From positions 1 through 23,590 of the forward strand of contig VGFN01000009.1 of the NCBI GenBank assembly GCA_016868875.1: 23,590 nt of DNA, written 5' to 3'. The notes below the pieces were generated by a model. That model was not told where the DNA came from. It worked only from the letters and a program-made list of their open reading frames with translations, and ran no database searches. The stretch comes from Bacteroidota bacterium. GTDB taxonomy: Bacteria; Bacteroidota; Bacteroidia; UBA7662. Positions 1 through 8,957 of this stretch are shown one piece after another. How positions within the stretch are numbered: position 1 is the first letter of the stretch; every line of letters starts with the position of its first letter. Made by a program: the position numbers and the translations under genes.

Positions 1-114
1 CCCGACATCGTCCATGTTTTGATGGATGGCAAGATCGTACGCACCGGGAACGATACCCTCGCTCTCGAGTTGGAAGAAAAAGGCTACGATTGGCTCAAAG
101 CAGAATTGGCATGA
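1..114 (+). CDS. sufC: SufC, Fe-S assembly ATPase (C-terminal end only)
   Basis: Only the last 37 codons are in the window; the gene begins upstream. The reading frame that starts at base 1 ends in LELEEKGYDWLKAELA, and it contains PDIVHVLMDGKIVRTG. This is the usual C-terminal end of SufC, the ABC-type ATPase of the SufBCD scaffold, where the H-loop strand is followed by a helix ending in EKGYDW. The stop codon TGA at 112-114 overlaps the ATG of sufD at 111-113 (ATGA), so the two are probably translationally coupled. The identification rests on this short tail plus the sufD-sufS-sufE order that follows. sufB is expected just outside the window. Confidence 0.85.
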   Translation, partial: PDIVHVLMDGKIVRTGNDTLALELEEKGYDWLKAELA

Positions 115-1298
115 GTTCAAGCCATACCGCTCCATCGACCACCAAGATCGCTTGGCCAAGCAGCCGCTTGGAGGCTTGGAAATATACTGACCTTCATCAA
201 TGGGCCTCCAAGATTTCGATGAACCAAGGCCCCCTGTCGTCTTCGGGATGGCAAGGTCAACCCCATGAATTGCTGGACCTTTTCACGGAATTGCACAACG
301 CCGAGCAGCTCTTCCCCTCATTCGATGAGCTCAGCGGGTTGATTCATGCCGCAAGGCATGGTGGTTGGCATGCCCATATCTCTGCCGGGACCACCTGCGA
401 TGCTCCGCTTCGCTTATCGCACGCCCCTTCGGTGAACGCAGGTTGGTCGGGCTTTACCCATCAAATTCAAGTGGATGAAGGGGCACAGCTCACCCTTATC
501 GAAGAATTCGATGAAGGGAGGCCTGAAGGGAATAACGCCGAAAGAAGCGCCCTGCAAGAAAGCGACAACACCCCTGTTGAGAATATGAATTTGCACCACC
601 TGCAGGTTCACCTGGGCCGAGGTGCAAAGTTGAAATTGATCCGCCTCTTCCATTGCCCTACAGCCAAAGCCCTTGTGCACCAAATTGATGCTCTGCAAGA
701 AGAAGAGAGCAAGCTCGAGGTTCAAACCATCTCCTTGGGCTCCGGAATGATTCGCAACAACATTCACATTCAGCAAAAAGGGGATCGTTGTTCCAGCACT
801 TTGTTGGGATTAAGTGTGGCCTTCGGTGGAGGGCATCTCGACCAATACAGCCGAATTCAGCATCATGCCCTGGAAGGTAACAGCCACCAGCACTACAAAG
901 CCATTGCTGCGCCCAATTCCACCACCATCTTTAACGGTGTTTTGAGGGTAGAACCCCATGCCCAGCAAACCAATGCCTATCAACGCAGCAGCAATCTGAT
1001 GTTGGATCCGATGTCATTGGCCCAGGGTCACCCTTCAAAGCCGACTTTACGCTCCGGCAAAGTCAACGCCAAACCTGAATTGCAGATCTTTGCCGATAAC
1101 GTCAAATGCTCCCATGGCGCAACCATGGGAAAACTTAACACCGAATCTATCTTTTATTTGCAAAGCCGTGGGCTCTCTTTCGAAGAGGCCCAAAGGATGC
1201 TTACCTTGGCCTTTGCCATGGAAATCGTTGATCAGTTGGAAGATGAGGTCATACGGAACAAGGTGATGGCCCACTTGGATCAGCTGGAATGGCAATGA
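111..1298 (+). CDS. sufD: SufD, Fe-S cluster scaffold subunit
   Basis: This 395-residue protein is the SufD partner of SufB and SufC in the cytoplasmic SufBC2D scaffold, on which Fe-S clusters are built. The N-terminal part has the family's SRLEAWKYTDL motif near residue 20. The C-terminal half is the beta-helix core, with FNGVLRVEPHAQQTNAYQ, then NAKPELQIFADNVKCSHGAT and a final helical region (SRGLSFEEAQRMLTLAFAME). This matches the SufB/SufD family closely. I chose ATG 111 rather than the upstream TTG at 90 because it gives an ATGA overlap with sufC and a family-like N-terminus. The stop at 1296-1298 overlaps a possible sufS start at 1295. Confidence 0.95.
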   Translation: MSSSHTAPSTTKIAWPSSRLEAWKYTDLHQWASKISMNQGPLSSSGWQGQPHELLDLFTELHNAEQLFPSFDELSGLIHAARHGGWHAHISAGTTCDAPLRLSHAPSVNAGWSGFTHQIQVDEGAQLTLIEEFDEGRPEGNNAERSALQESDNTPVENMNLHHLQVHLGRGAKLKLIRLFHCPTAKALVHQIDALQEEESKLEVQTISLGSGMIRNNIHIQQKGDRCSSTLLGLSVAFGGGHLDQYSRIQHHALEGNSHQHYKAIAAPNSTTIFNGVLRVEPHAQQTNAYQRSSNLMLDPMSLAQGHPSKPTLRSGKVNAKPELQIFADNVKCSHGATMGKLNTESIFYLQSRGLSFEEAQRMLTLAFAMEIVDQLEDEVIRNKVMAHLDQLEWQ

Positions 1299-2566
1299 AT
1301 GACCGGATTGGCAACGACATGACGGATTTGAAACCTTCTGCTTCGCAGGGCTCGCCTTTTCGGGATGAGTTTCCTGAATTATTGGTCAAGGTGCATGGAC
1401 ATGATTTAGTTTATCTCGACAATGCCTCCAGCACCCTGAAACCCATGGCGGTTCTGGATGCAGAGCGAACTTTCTACAGCACATCCTACGCCAACGTCCA
1501 CCGAGGGGTACACCGTTTGAGCCAAATGGCCACGGAAGCCTACGAAGATGCACGACGCAAGGTGGCCAATTTCATTGTTTCCCGTTCCGCAAATGAAATT
1601 GTCTTCACCAAAGGCACCACCGAGGCCATTAACCTTGTGGCCAACACCTGGGGAACGACATGCATCGGATCTGGAGACGAAATCCTCGTCTCGGCGATGG
1701 AACATCATGCCAACCTGGTTCCCTGGCAAATGCTCTGCCAACGCAGCGGGGCAACACTTCAAATTGTTCCCCTTAACGATGCAGGAGCATTGGACCTGGA
1801 GGCCTTGGATCGTATGCTCAGCCCACGGACGAAACTTGTGGCCATGGTCTGGGTCAGCAATATCTTAGGGACGGTCAATCCCGTCGAAGAAATTGTGGCG
1901 AAGGCTCATCGCGTAGGCGCCAAAGTCCTGGTGGATGCCGCTCAAGCGATTGCCCATCGACCGATTAACGTTCAGAGCCTAGGAGCAGACTTCTTGTGCT
2001 TTTCGTCGCACAAAATATTCGGGCCCACAGGGATCGGGGTGCTCTACGGCCGTTGCGAACATCTGGACCTCATGCCCCCGTGGCAAGGCGGTGGGGATAT
2101 GATTCGAGAAGTCGAATACTCCGAAGCCACCTACGCCGACCCACCCTTGCGATTCGAAGCGGGTACACCCCCCATCGCTCAAGCCATCGGGCTGGGCGCC
2201 GCAATCGATTGCATCGAACGCTGGTCATGGCAAGCCATACAATCCCGAGAGGAAGCCTTGTACACCCATCTTCAAGAAGTTTTGGATCATGTCCCCGGCC
2301 TTCGTCGAATTGGGTATGCCAAGGACAGAATTGCCGTTCAGAGTTTTCTGCTTGGCGATGCCCACCCCTACGATGTGGGCATGCTTCTGGACGCCATGGG
2401 CATTGCGGTGAGAACCGGTCATCACTGCGGTCAACCGCTGATGAAACGATTGGGCATCCCCGGCACCGTGAGGGCCTCCTTATCCATCTACAATACCCAC
2501 CAAGAAATCGAGTATTTGGGGCATAGCCTCCACAAAGTTGCCCACATGCTGGGGATCAGCTCTTGA
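1295..2566 (+). CDS. sufS: SufS, group II cysteine desulfurase
   Basis: This PLP-dependent enzyme takes sulfur from L-cysteine as a persulfide and passes it to SufE for cluster assembly. Key residues are visible. The PLP lysine is in SSHKIFGPTG (K240 counted from ATG 1295). The active cysteine is in RTGHHCGQP (C378), the compact SufS-type loop rather than the long IscS loop. The N-terminal YLDNASSTLKP and the VHRGVHRLS motif are also typical. Length is 423 residues, as usual. Three in-frame ATGs (1289, 1295, 1319) could start it; 1295 gives an ATGA overlap with the sufD stop, the same geometry as sufC/sufD. The stop at 2564-2566 lies 5 bases before the next ATG. Confidence 0.95.
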   Translation: MNDRIGNDMTDLKPSASQGSPFRDEFPELLVKVHGHDLVYLDNASSTLKPMAVLDAERTFYSTSYANVHRGVHRLSQMATEAYEDARRKVANFIVSRSANEIVFTKGTTEAINLVANTWGTTCIGSGDEILVSAMEHHANLVPWQMLCQRSGATLQIVPLNDAGALDLEALDRMLSPRTKLVAMVWVSNILGTVNPVEEIVAKAHRVGAKVLVDAAQAIAHRPINVQSLGADFLCFSSHKIFGPTGIGVLYGRCEHLDLMPPWQGGGDMIREVEYSEATYADPPLRFEAGTPPIAQAIGLGAAIDCIERWSWQAIQSREEALYTHLQEVLDHVPGLRRIGYAKDRIAVQSFLLGDAHPYDVGMLLDAMGIAVRTGHHCGQPLMKRLGIPGTVRASLSIYNTHQEIEYLGHSLHKVAHMLGISS

Positions 2567-2571
2567 CCGCT

Positions 2572-3378
2572 ATGGAAACACCCATACAAATCCAGGATAA
2601 CCTGGCCTTGGACTTTGAACTTCTCGAAAATTGGGAGGATCGGTATCAATACCTGTTGGAATTGGCCAAAGAATGCCCTTCGCTGCCAGAAGCCTTCAAG
2701 AATGATTCCCTGCTCATCAAAGGATGTCAATCTAAGGTATGGCTTAGAGCAACGTGTAACGCGGAGGGACGTATGGAATTCGCGGCCGACTCGGATGCCT
2801 TGTTGGTCAAGGGAATCATGACCCTTCTGCTCAAAGTCTTTCAGCATCAAAGCCCGGAAGCCATCTTGGAAACTCGCTTTGATCTTCACGAACGCACCGG
2901 GCTTCAACACCATTTGTCCCCGAACCGTGCCAACGGCTTGGCGGGGATGTTGGACCGTATCCGCCAGCTCGCGCTCTTGTACCGTCCGGTTCAAGAAAAC
3001 CTTGGTAAAGCGGCACCTCGAAATCTTCCCACTCCAAAGCTTTCGGAGAAGGATAACGCCAAGAACCCCACCTTTGTAGAGATCCAAGATTCGGTATTGA
3101 ACATCATCAAGACCATCTACGACCCCGAGATTCCGGTGAACATCTACGACCTGGGACTCATCTACAATATTGAGGTACAACAAGGAGGCAAGGTCCTGGT
3201 CACCATGACCTTAACCTCTCCATCCTGCCCGGTCGCCGGCACATTGCCGGGGGAAGTAGAAGACAAAATCCGCGGTGTTCATGGGGTGAACGAGGTCAAA
3301 GTGGAACTCACCTTTGATCCCCCTTGGTCCCAAGATTTGATGAGCGAAGAGGCCAAATTGGAATTGGGATTCTTGTAA
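2572..3378 (+). CDS. sufE: SufE-SufT fusion: sulfur acceptor plus MIP18/DUF59 domain
   Basis: One 268-residue reading frame carries two Fe-S assembly modules. Residues about 1-140 are SufE, the sulfur acceptor that activates SufS. The acceptor cysteine is C52 in LIKGCQSKVWL, and SPNRANGLAGML is the usual C-terminal SufE helix motif. Residues about 142-166 are a polar linker. Residues about 168-268 are a DUF59 (MIP18/SufT) domain with IYDPEIPVNIYDLGLIY and the conserved cysteine C219 in LTSPSCPVAG, ending in PPW. SufT-type domains act in maturation or carriage of clusters. In many Bacteroidota sufE and the DUF59 gene are separate neighbours (general knowledge, not checked here). A TTG at 2563 is possible but ATG 2572 fits SufE better. 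The gene ends the plus-strand operon and converges on the next gene. Confidence 0.9.
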   Translation: METPIQIQDNLALDFELLENWEDRYQYLLELAKECPSLPEAFKNDSLLIKGCQSKVWLRATCNAEGRMEFAADSDALLVKGIMTLLLKVFQHQSPEAILETRFDLHERTGLQHHLSPNRANGLAGMLDRIRQLALLYRPVQENLGKAAPRNLPTPKLSEKDNAKNPTFVEIQDSVLNIIKTIYDPEIPVNIYDLGLIYNIEVQQGGKVLVTMTLTSPSCPVAGTLPGEVEDKIRGVHGVNEVKVELTFDPPWSQDLMSEEAKLELGFL

Positions 3379-3407
3379 GGAATTGTCAGTCGGTTTACCA
3401 ACTTGAA

Positions 3408-4463
3408 TTATTCCATTCGGTTGGCCAAATATTCAGCATAATCCATCAGGTCCGAGGCCAATGGGGCGTCGTTAAGGCTGGTTCGAGACAAGGCATAGCG
3501 TGCATCTTGGATCAGCCCCGCTTTGTATTGCTGAACTTTCTGCTTTAATCCAATTGCGTTGTAACATCCTATCGTATCGTCCACCCATGCTTGGCGTTGC
3601 ACGTCCTGAACCCGGATATCCCCGTCGATCTTTTCTTGATCAAGATAGGTTCGCAACCTTGCAAAGGTCGAGGTCAAGTGTTCCATCTGTTCACGGGTGG
3701 CTTCTTGCATGGCGGTCACCCTCAAGAAATTGTGTTTGCAGGCTTTGATGTCTCCTGCGATTTGTTTGCCGAAACGCTCCGGATCCCCGTACACGTCCAG
3801 CCAATCATCCTGGACCTGAAAAGCTAATCCGGTGAGATAGCCCACCCGGAACATGGCTTGCGCATCCATCATCTTCGCACCGCCCATGATCGCTCCAATT
3901 TTGAGGGAAGAACCCAAGAGCACCGCCGTTTTGAGCCCGATCATTTCCCGGTACTCGCTGAGGCTCACTTCTTCCCTATTTTGGAAATCCATGTCCATTT
4001 GCTGTCCGTGACAGACCTGCAAGGCGACCCGGTTGAACTCCTTGACCAAGTCCGGCAATCGTTCCGGTTTGGCTTGCACCATCAACCTGTAGGCTTCGAT
4101 AAGGAGTGCATCGCCGGAGAGTATGGCCGCGTTCAAACCGTAGCGCAAGTGTACAGTAGGCTGCCCTCTTCGTAGCGGGGATTCATCCATAACATCATCA
4201 TGGAGCAAGGTGAAATTGTGAAACAATTCCAAGGCCAAGGCCTGGGGCAAGGCCGATTCAGCATCCCCCCCAGCCATTTCGCATGCCATCAAACAAAGGG
4301 CGGGGCGCAGTCTTTTGCCTCCCAAGCCCATGAAATAATCCATAGGGGCATAGAGCCCGGCAGGTTGGGCCGTGGACCAATCCAGCTCCTTCAGCCCTTG
4401 GTCCACCAAAGCGCGGTAACGATTCAAAGCATTTGCGAAAGAAGGTGTTGCGGGGTTTGCCAT
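3408..4463 (-). CDS. Polyprenyl diphosphate synthase, short-chain type (FPP/GGPP synthase-like)
   Basis: This 351-residue cytoplasmic enzyme joins isopentenyl diphosphate to an allylic diphosphate to make isoprenoid chains. The family motifs are present: GGKRLRP near residue 49, the first aspartate-rich motif DDVMD at 89-93, and the second, DDWLD, at 219-223. Phe84 lies five residues before the first motif. In this family a bulky aromatic there limits chain length, so I infer a C15-C20 product rather than a long quinone tail. The product cannot be fixed from sequence alone. The gene starts 27 bases after the RNase R stop on the same strand, so it is probably the last gene of that operon. It converges on the suf operon with only 29 bases between. 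Confidence 0.9.
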   Translation of the reverse strand: MANPATPSFANALNRYRALVDQGLKELDWSTAQPAGLYAPMDYFMGLGGKRLRPALCLMACEMAGGDAESALPQALALELFHNFTLLHDDVMDESPLRRGQPTVHLRYGLNAAILSGDALLIEAYRLMVQAKPERLPDLVKEFNRVALQVCHGQQMDMDFQNREEVSLSEYREMIGLKTAVLLGSSLKIGAIMGGAKMMDAQAMFRVGYLTGLAFQVQDDWLDVYGDPERFGKQIAGDIKACKHNFLRVTAMQEATREQMEHLTSTFARLRTYLDQEKIDGDIRVQDVQRQAWVDDTIGCYNAIGLKQKVQQYKAGLIQDARYALSRTSLNDAPLASDLMDYAEYLANRME

Positions 4464-4490
4464 TGGATAAAAGTAAGGGTTAACCCAAGT

Positions 4491-6788
4491 TCAACGTTGC
4501 TCTGCGGAAAGGTGGTATCGAAATTCCAATCGTCTAAAGCGAAGATCCAAACGAGCAATGCGGACCTGCAGCCTTTGTCCTGGAGCCAAACGGCTGTTTC
4601 GCGAGGAACCCACCAAGGCCATTTCCTCTGCATCGTAATAAAAGCGATCGTGATCCAAGGAGGATAGTGGCAGCAGACCATCGCAGCGGTTATAATCCAA
4701 GGTCACCCAAACGCCTTGCTCCCCGATCGATGTAATCATGCCCTCCCAAATTTGGTCTTCTTTGCCCTGTAGCATTTGAAGCTGTTTGAAGCGGGTAGCG
4801 GCCCTCTCCGCCATGGCAGCGGCCCTTTCCTTTTCGCTATCGTATTTGCACAAGCGCTCCAGTTCCAGCTCGGTATAGGCCTGTGTTGGTCCGTTCATGG
4901 AGCCGTCTAGATGGGCGAGCAAACGATGCACCAACAAATCAGGGTAGCGACGAATGGGCGAAGTGAAATGGGTATAATGCGAAAAGGCCAAGCCGTAATG
5001 CCCAATGTTACGGGTTGTGTAAATAGCCTTGGCCATAGAACGGATCGCCATTTGTTGTAAGATTTCGGATTCGGGCTTGCCTTCAGATTCCTCAATCAAA
5101 CGGTTTAAGGAAGCGGCAATTTGACTGCGGCTTGAGACCGACAAGGTATACCCCATGAATTCCGCAAAATCAGCTAATTTGCCTAGGCGCTCCGGATCGG
5201 GGAAATCGTGGACCCGGTAAACCGAAGCGGGCAATCGACGTTCACTCACAGCCTTGGTCAAATGTTCGGCCACCGCACGGTTGGCCATCAGCATCCAATC
5301 CTCAATCAACATATGAGCCGGTTTCCGCTCCTTGACCCAGACCTCGGTGGGGAATCCTTGGGGATCCAGATGAAAACGGATTTCTTCGGTTTCAAAGCCG
5401 ATCGAGCCCGCTTCAAAACGCCGCTGACGCATGCCGATCGCCATCCGATTCAATACTTGCAATTCCTCGGCCCAATCCCCTTGGCCCGTATCCAGCACCG
5501 TTTGGGCGTCTTCGTAGGAAAAGCGCCTAAGCGATCGAATGCAGGTTCGGCCTATCCAGGTCGAATGGATACGCGCCTCTTCATCCACCTCAAAAACAGC
5601 AGAATAACACAGTTTGTCTTCGTTGGGACGCAGGGAACATACAAGGTTGGATAAATTTTCGGGCAGCATCGGTAACACTTGATGCACCATGTACACCGAA
5701 GTTGCTCTGGAGGCCGCTTCCCTATCCAACTCCGTCCCAGGCCTCACGTAATACGAAACATCGGCAATATGAACCCCAACCTCCCAGCGACCCTGACCCA
5801 AGGGACGAATGGACAAGGCATCATCGAAATCCTTGGCATCCTGGGGATCGATGGTCATGGTGGGAATACCCCGAAAATCCTTTCGGCCTTGGAGATCATT
5901 CGGGGCGAGAGATTGACTAGGTTGGCTGGCTTGACGCAAAGCCTCCGCACCAAAATGCAAGGAGAATCCAAATTCAACCCCAATGGCCGCCATCTCTGTC
6001 GAATGCTCTCCGGGACTGCCCAGCCATTCGGCCAGTTCTACCCTGGGCCAAGGGGAAGATTCCGGCCAGTCCAACCAAGCCCCTACGGCTTTGAGCCCCT
6101 CGGATTGATCCCATGCTCGGGTTAGCCCTGCCAAAGGTTGGGCAGGTGGCAAAAGCTCCAAACCCCCTTGAAAGCCCTTGAGATCCGGTTCCAGAAAATA
6201 ACGTTGACCTTTGCGGCGAACCGTCCCCACAAAATGGGTTCGGTACCGCTCCACAACCTCCACAACCGCGGCCCGGTCCCTTCCTTGGCTCGTTGATCGC
6301 GATGAAGAAGGACGCCGACCTTTGCCTTTGCTGGATGGAAATGCACTCAGGGGAACGATGCGGACCAGATCGCCGGGCAAGGCTCTTCGTACATGCTCCG
6401 ACGAGACCATCCAATCGGCATCGCTGTCCACAGCCCTTGCAAAGGCCAACCCACCGTGGGTAAATTCCATTCTCGCGAGGATACCCTCTCCATGCCGGGT
6501 CGCTTGGTCTTGGCCACGAGCATGGCCAGCTCCGGAAGTCACCTTGTTGGTCAGACGCAGGCTTAGGTCTTGACGTCGGGTGAGAATTTTCTGAGCCACC
6601 AATTTGTCGAGGGCTTGTCCCATCACATTTAAGTCAAAAGGGTCACTGATCCCCAAAGCCACCGCCAAATCGCGATCGCTAACCCCACCGGTATCCGATA
6701 AATCGCATCCGCGGAACCAACGCAGGATACGATCCGATTCTTGGTGAATTTGCTGGCGCAGGCTAAGACGCTTGGGAGATTTGGACAC
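4491..6788 (-). CDS. rnr: RNase R, 3'-5' exoribonuclease (RNB family)
   Basis: This 765-residue protein degrades structured RNA from the 3' end. An N-terminal winged-helix and cold-shock-like region is followed by the RNB catalytic domain. DPQDAKDFDD supplies the metal-binding aspartates D314, D320, D322 and D323, matching the four of the RNase II family. HYTHFTSPIRRYPDLLVHR is the usual C-terminal RNB motif. An S1 domain (EGMITSIGEQGVWV onward) spans about residues 675-760. There is no long basic C-terminal tail like that of the E. coli enzyme. Translation starts at GTG 6788, inside the end of the upstream ABC gene (26-base overlap), which suggests coupled translation. The polyprenyl synthase gene follows. 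Confidence 0.95.
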   Translation of the reverse strand: MSKSPKRLSLRQQIHQESDRILRWFRGCDLSDTGGVSDRDLAVALGISDPFDLNVMGQALDKLVAQKILTRRQDLSLRLTNKVTSGAGHARGQDQATRHGEGILARMEFTHGGLAFARAVDSDADWMVSSEHVRRALPGDLVRIVPLSAFPSSKGKGRRPSSSRSTSQGRDRAAVVEVVERYRTHFVGTVRRKGQRYFLEPDLKGFQGGLELLPPAQPLAGLTRAWDQSEGLKAVGAWLDWPESSPWPRVELAEWLGSPGEHSTEMAAIGVEFGFSLHFGAEALRQASQPSQSLAPNDLQGRKDFRGIPTMTIDPQDAKDFDDALSIRPLGQGRWEVGVHIADVSYYVRPGTELDREAASRATSVYMVHQVLPMLPENLSNLVCSLRPNEDKLCYSAVFEVDEEARIHSTWIGRTCIRSLRRFSYEDAQTVLDTGQGDWAEELQVLNRMAIGMRQRRFEAGSIGFETEEIRFHLDPQGFPTEVWVKERKPAHMLIEDWMLMANRAVAEHLTKAVSERRLPASVYRVHDFPDPERLGKLADFAEFMGYTLSVSSRSQIAASLNRLIEESEGKPESEILQQMAIRSMAKAIYTTRNIGHYGLAFSHYTHFTSPIRRYPDLLVHRLLAHLDGSMNGPTQAYTELELERLCKYDSEKERAAAMAERAATRFKQLQMLQGKEDQIWEGMITSIGEQGVWVTLDYNRCDGLLPLSSLDHDRFYYDAEEMALVGSSRNSRLAPGQRLQVRIARLDLRFRRLEFRYHLSAEQR

Positions 6789-8379
6789 GGGGTATGGATT
6801 GAATCAAGCGTTGAGTATACGGGTGCCGAGGTCTTTGCAGGACCTCTTGGGCGGAAGCAATTTCGACCGTCTGCCCCCGGTCCATGACCATCAGGCGATG
6901 GCATAAGGTACCTGCCACGGATAAATCGTGGGTGATGAAAATCATCCCGAATTGCAAATCCTGCTGAAGGCCAAGGAGCAATTCCAAAATCTGAGCTTGA
7001 ACCGTTCCATCCAAAGCGGCCACCGATTCATCGCAAATCAGAATTTGAGGATGCAAACACAAGGCACGGGCCAAAACCAATCGTTGCCTCTGCCCCCCGG
7101 AGAAAGAAGCTGGGCGTCGCGAAGCAGCCCGAGTTGGCTCCAAGCCAACTTTGGCGATCCAATGGTAGGCCCGTTCACGACGCTCCTTGGGAGAAAGCGA
7201 AGGGAATTTTCGTTGCAGGGCTGTTCCTAACATTTGTTCGACATCATGAACCGGATTCAGGCTGCTGTAAGGATCTTGGAACACCATTTGAATCGCCAAG
7301 CGCGTTTCCAAATTTCCTATGAAACGGCTTTGTTCCCACAGGGGTTGACCGTTCAAAAAGACCTGTCCTTGGGTAGGTGGTGTAAGGCCGGCGATCATCC
7401 GTGCCAGACTGCTTTTGCCGGATCCCGAGGCGCCAACAATCCCCAAAGAACCTCCTGCTTCGAGATCCAAAGCAATGTTATCGACCACCGTACGGCCATT
7501 GGGCAGAGTCCATGACAAATCCGTGACTTTCAAGAGTCCGTGACGATCCTCCACCGTGGAACGGAAAGGCAAACGATTCGGGTCGGGTCTGGCCGCCAAC
7601 AACGAGGCCATCTGAGGATATTCCTTGGCATTGGACAAGGCGTGGACAGGCCCTGTTTCCAGAAGGTCACCTTGGTGCATCAAGGCCCAGCGGTCCACCA
7701 AATTGCTCATCAAAGGCAAATCATGGCTAATGAACAAAAGGGTCAAACCTCGATCACGCCGCAGTTGCCCAAGCAAGGCCACCAAGGATGCTTGAACCTC
7801 GGTATCCAGGGCCGTGGTAGGCTCATCAGCAATCAACATGGAGGGATTGCCGCTCAAGGCCATGGCAATCATCAAACGCTGTCGTTGTCCGCCGCTTAAC
7901 TCATGGGGATAGGCCTGCAATATTCTTGCCGTATCCTCCAGCTGTACTTCATGCAAGGCCTTTTCCATCCCTGTTCTGCGCTGTTCACGGCTCCACATGG
8001 GATAGTAGAGCGAGAAGCATTCCTCCAATTGAGCGCCGCAACGCATGACGGGATTCAAGGCTGTCAAGGGCTCCTGAAAGATCATTGCCAAGGCACGACC
8101 GCGAAGGGTTTGCCATGCTTTGGGAGAGGCATCCAACAATGACATCGTTTCGGCGGTGACGGGATGGGTCCATTCCATTTGCCCGCTTACCTCAAAGCGA
8201 TTCGGGTCCAACAAACCCATGATCGCGAGGGCCGTCAACGATTTACCTGAACCGGACTCGCCCGCTAACCCCAGCGATTCCCCTTGCCCTATATGCAGGT
8301 TCAAACCACGGACCAAGGCCGGTCCGCCCTGAAGAGAGATAGTTAAGCCCCTTATTGCCAGTGCAATCGAAGGATTCAT
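6763..8379 (-). CDS. ABC transporter ATP-binding protein, fused DppD-DppF type
   Basis: This 538-residue protein has two complete ABC ATPase domains in tandem, as in YejF and GsiA or a DppD-DppF fusion. Domain 1 has Walker A GESGSGKS (K46), signature LSGGQRQRL and Walker B MLIADEPTTALD. Domain 2 has Walker A GASGSGKS (K322), signature FSGGQRQRLVLARAL and Walker B ILICDESVAALD. The end of each domain resembles the oligopeptide/nickel family (HPYTQRLIQSIP at the C-terminus). Such proteins drive peptide import with two permeases and a binding protein, but none of those genes is in the window. I chose ATG 8379, 8 bases after the preceding stop, over the longer frame to 8535, which runs back through the lipoprotein gene. 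The 3' end overlaps rnr. Confidence 0.9.
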   Translation of the reverse strand: MNPSIALAIRGLTISLQGGPALVRGLNLHIGQGESLGLAGESGSGKSLTALAIMGLLDPNRFEVSGQMEWTHPVTAETMSLLDASPKAWQTLRGRALAMIFQEPLTALNPVMRCGAQLEECFSLYYPMWSREQRRTGMEKALHEVQLEDTARILQAYPHELSGGQRQRLMIAMALSGNPSMLIADEPTTALDTEVQASLVALLGQLRRDRGLTLLFISHDLPLMSNLVDRWALMHQGDLLETGPVHALSNAKEYPQMASLLAARPDPNRLPFRSTVEDRHGLLKVTDLSWTLPNGRTVVDNIALDLEAGGSLGIVGASGSGKSSLARMIAGLTPPTQGQVFLNGQPLWEQSRFIGNLETRLAIQMVFQDPYSSLNPVHDVEQMLGTALQRKFPSLSPKERRERAYHWIAKVGLEPTRAASRRPASFSGGQRQRLVLARALCLHPQILICDESVAALDGTVQAQILELLLGLQQDLQFGMIFITHDLSVAGTLCHRLMVMDRGQTVEIASAQEVLQRPRHPYTQRLIQSIPRVQISQAS

Positions 8380-8387
8380 GCCGGATG

Positions 8388-8915
8388 TTATGGGGCCTGA
8401 ACTTTGCGCAACCAGAGCACTCTTCGTTGCGATCCGATTCGTAACACAATGGATAAATCTTCGCCGTTGCCCTGCTCCAAATCCGCGAGGTAACGATACC
8501 CCAGGGTAGGGTCCAGCATCTGCCCCCCAATCCATCCCCTGCGGCCAGGCCGTAATTCTTCAAGCAAACGCAGGCCCCGCAAAGCCTTCCCATAACCCGG
8601 ATGATCGGAAGGACAAAAGCTGCAAAGGCTGCTTTCCTTGTACGGAGAACCGGCAGGGAATCCGGATACCTTGGCCGATAGCACTTTGCCGGAATCCATC
8701 GCGAAGACCAGGTACAGGAGAGGCTTATCGTTGCGTGAATCCGATACGAGATACTGCCCTGTAGGGGCCTCGGATAAAAATTGCTCTATTGGAACCGCAT
8801 GCGATCCCCTTGCCGCTTCGTTGGGAATTCGTTGAGGGGTTGACGTATTGCTTTCGCAGGCCGACCAAAGTCCAACGAGCAAAACACAGGAAAGAAGTAC
8901 GATAGGCTTCCTCAT
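8388..8915 (-). CDS. Predicted lipoprotein with a DUF2147-like domain
   Basis: This 175-residue protein starts with a signal peptide (MRKPIVLLSCVLLVGLWSAC) whose Cys20 is a plausible lipidation site, although Trp rather than Leu sits at position -3. The rest resembles DUF2147. It has a two-cysteine motif CSFCPSD (C98, C101), then a G..L.LLEEL stretch, WIGGQMLDPTLGYRY (compare the family's W.GG.ILDP..G..Y), then a strand ending VLWLRK. DUF2147 proteins are usually small exported beta-rich proteins of unknown role. This assignment comes from pattern memory and is moderate. The gene lies between the exonuclease (42 bases upstream) and the ABC protein (8 bases downstream), so it may be an envelope partner of the ABC protein, but nothing in the sequence proves that. 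Confidence 0.65.
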   Translation of the reverse strand: MRKPIVLLSCVLLVGLWSACESNTSTPQRIPNEAARGSHAVPIEQFLSEAPTGQYLVSDSRNDKPLLYLVFAMDSGKVLSAKVSGFPAGSPYKESSLCSFCPSDHPGYGKALRGLRLLEELRPGRRGWIGGQMLDPTLGYRYLADLEQGNGEDLSIVLRIGSQRRVLWLRKVQAP

Positions 8916-8957
8916 CTTATGAGTATTTAAGGTGAAAATTGGGGCTCAAGGGGGGCT

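Noticed and set aside
1996..2526. Plus-strand open frame of 176 codons
   Set aside because: It is an alternative frame inside sufS, rich in Arg and Ser, with no family resemblance.
2488..3183. Minus-strand open frame of 231 codons
   Set aside because: It lies wholly antisense to sufS and the SufE-SufT gene, which have clear family motifs. Its translation shows no recognisable domain.
8380..8535. N-terminal extension of the ABC ATPase frame
   Set aside because: It overlaps the 3' end of the lipoprotein gene in another frame and does not resemble an ABC N-terminus.
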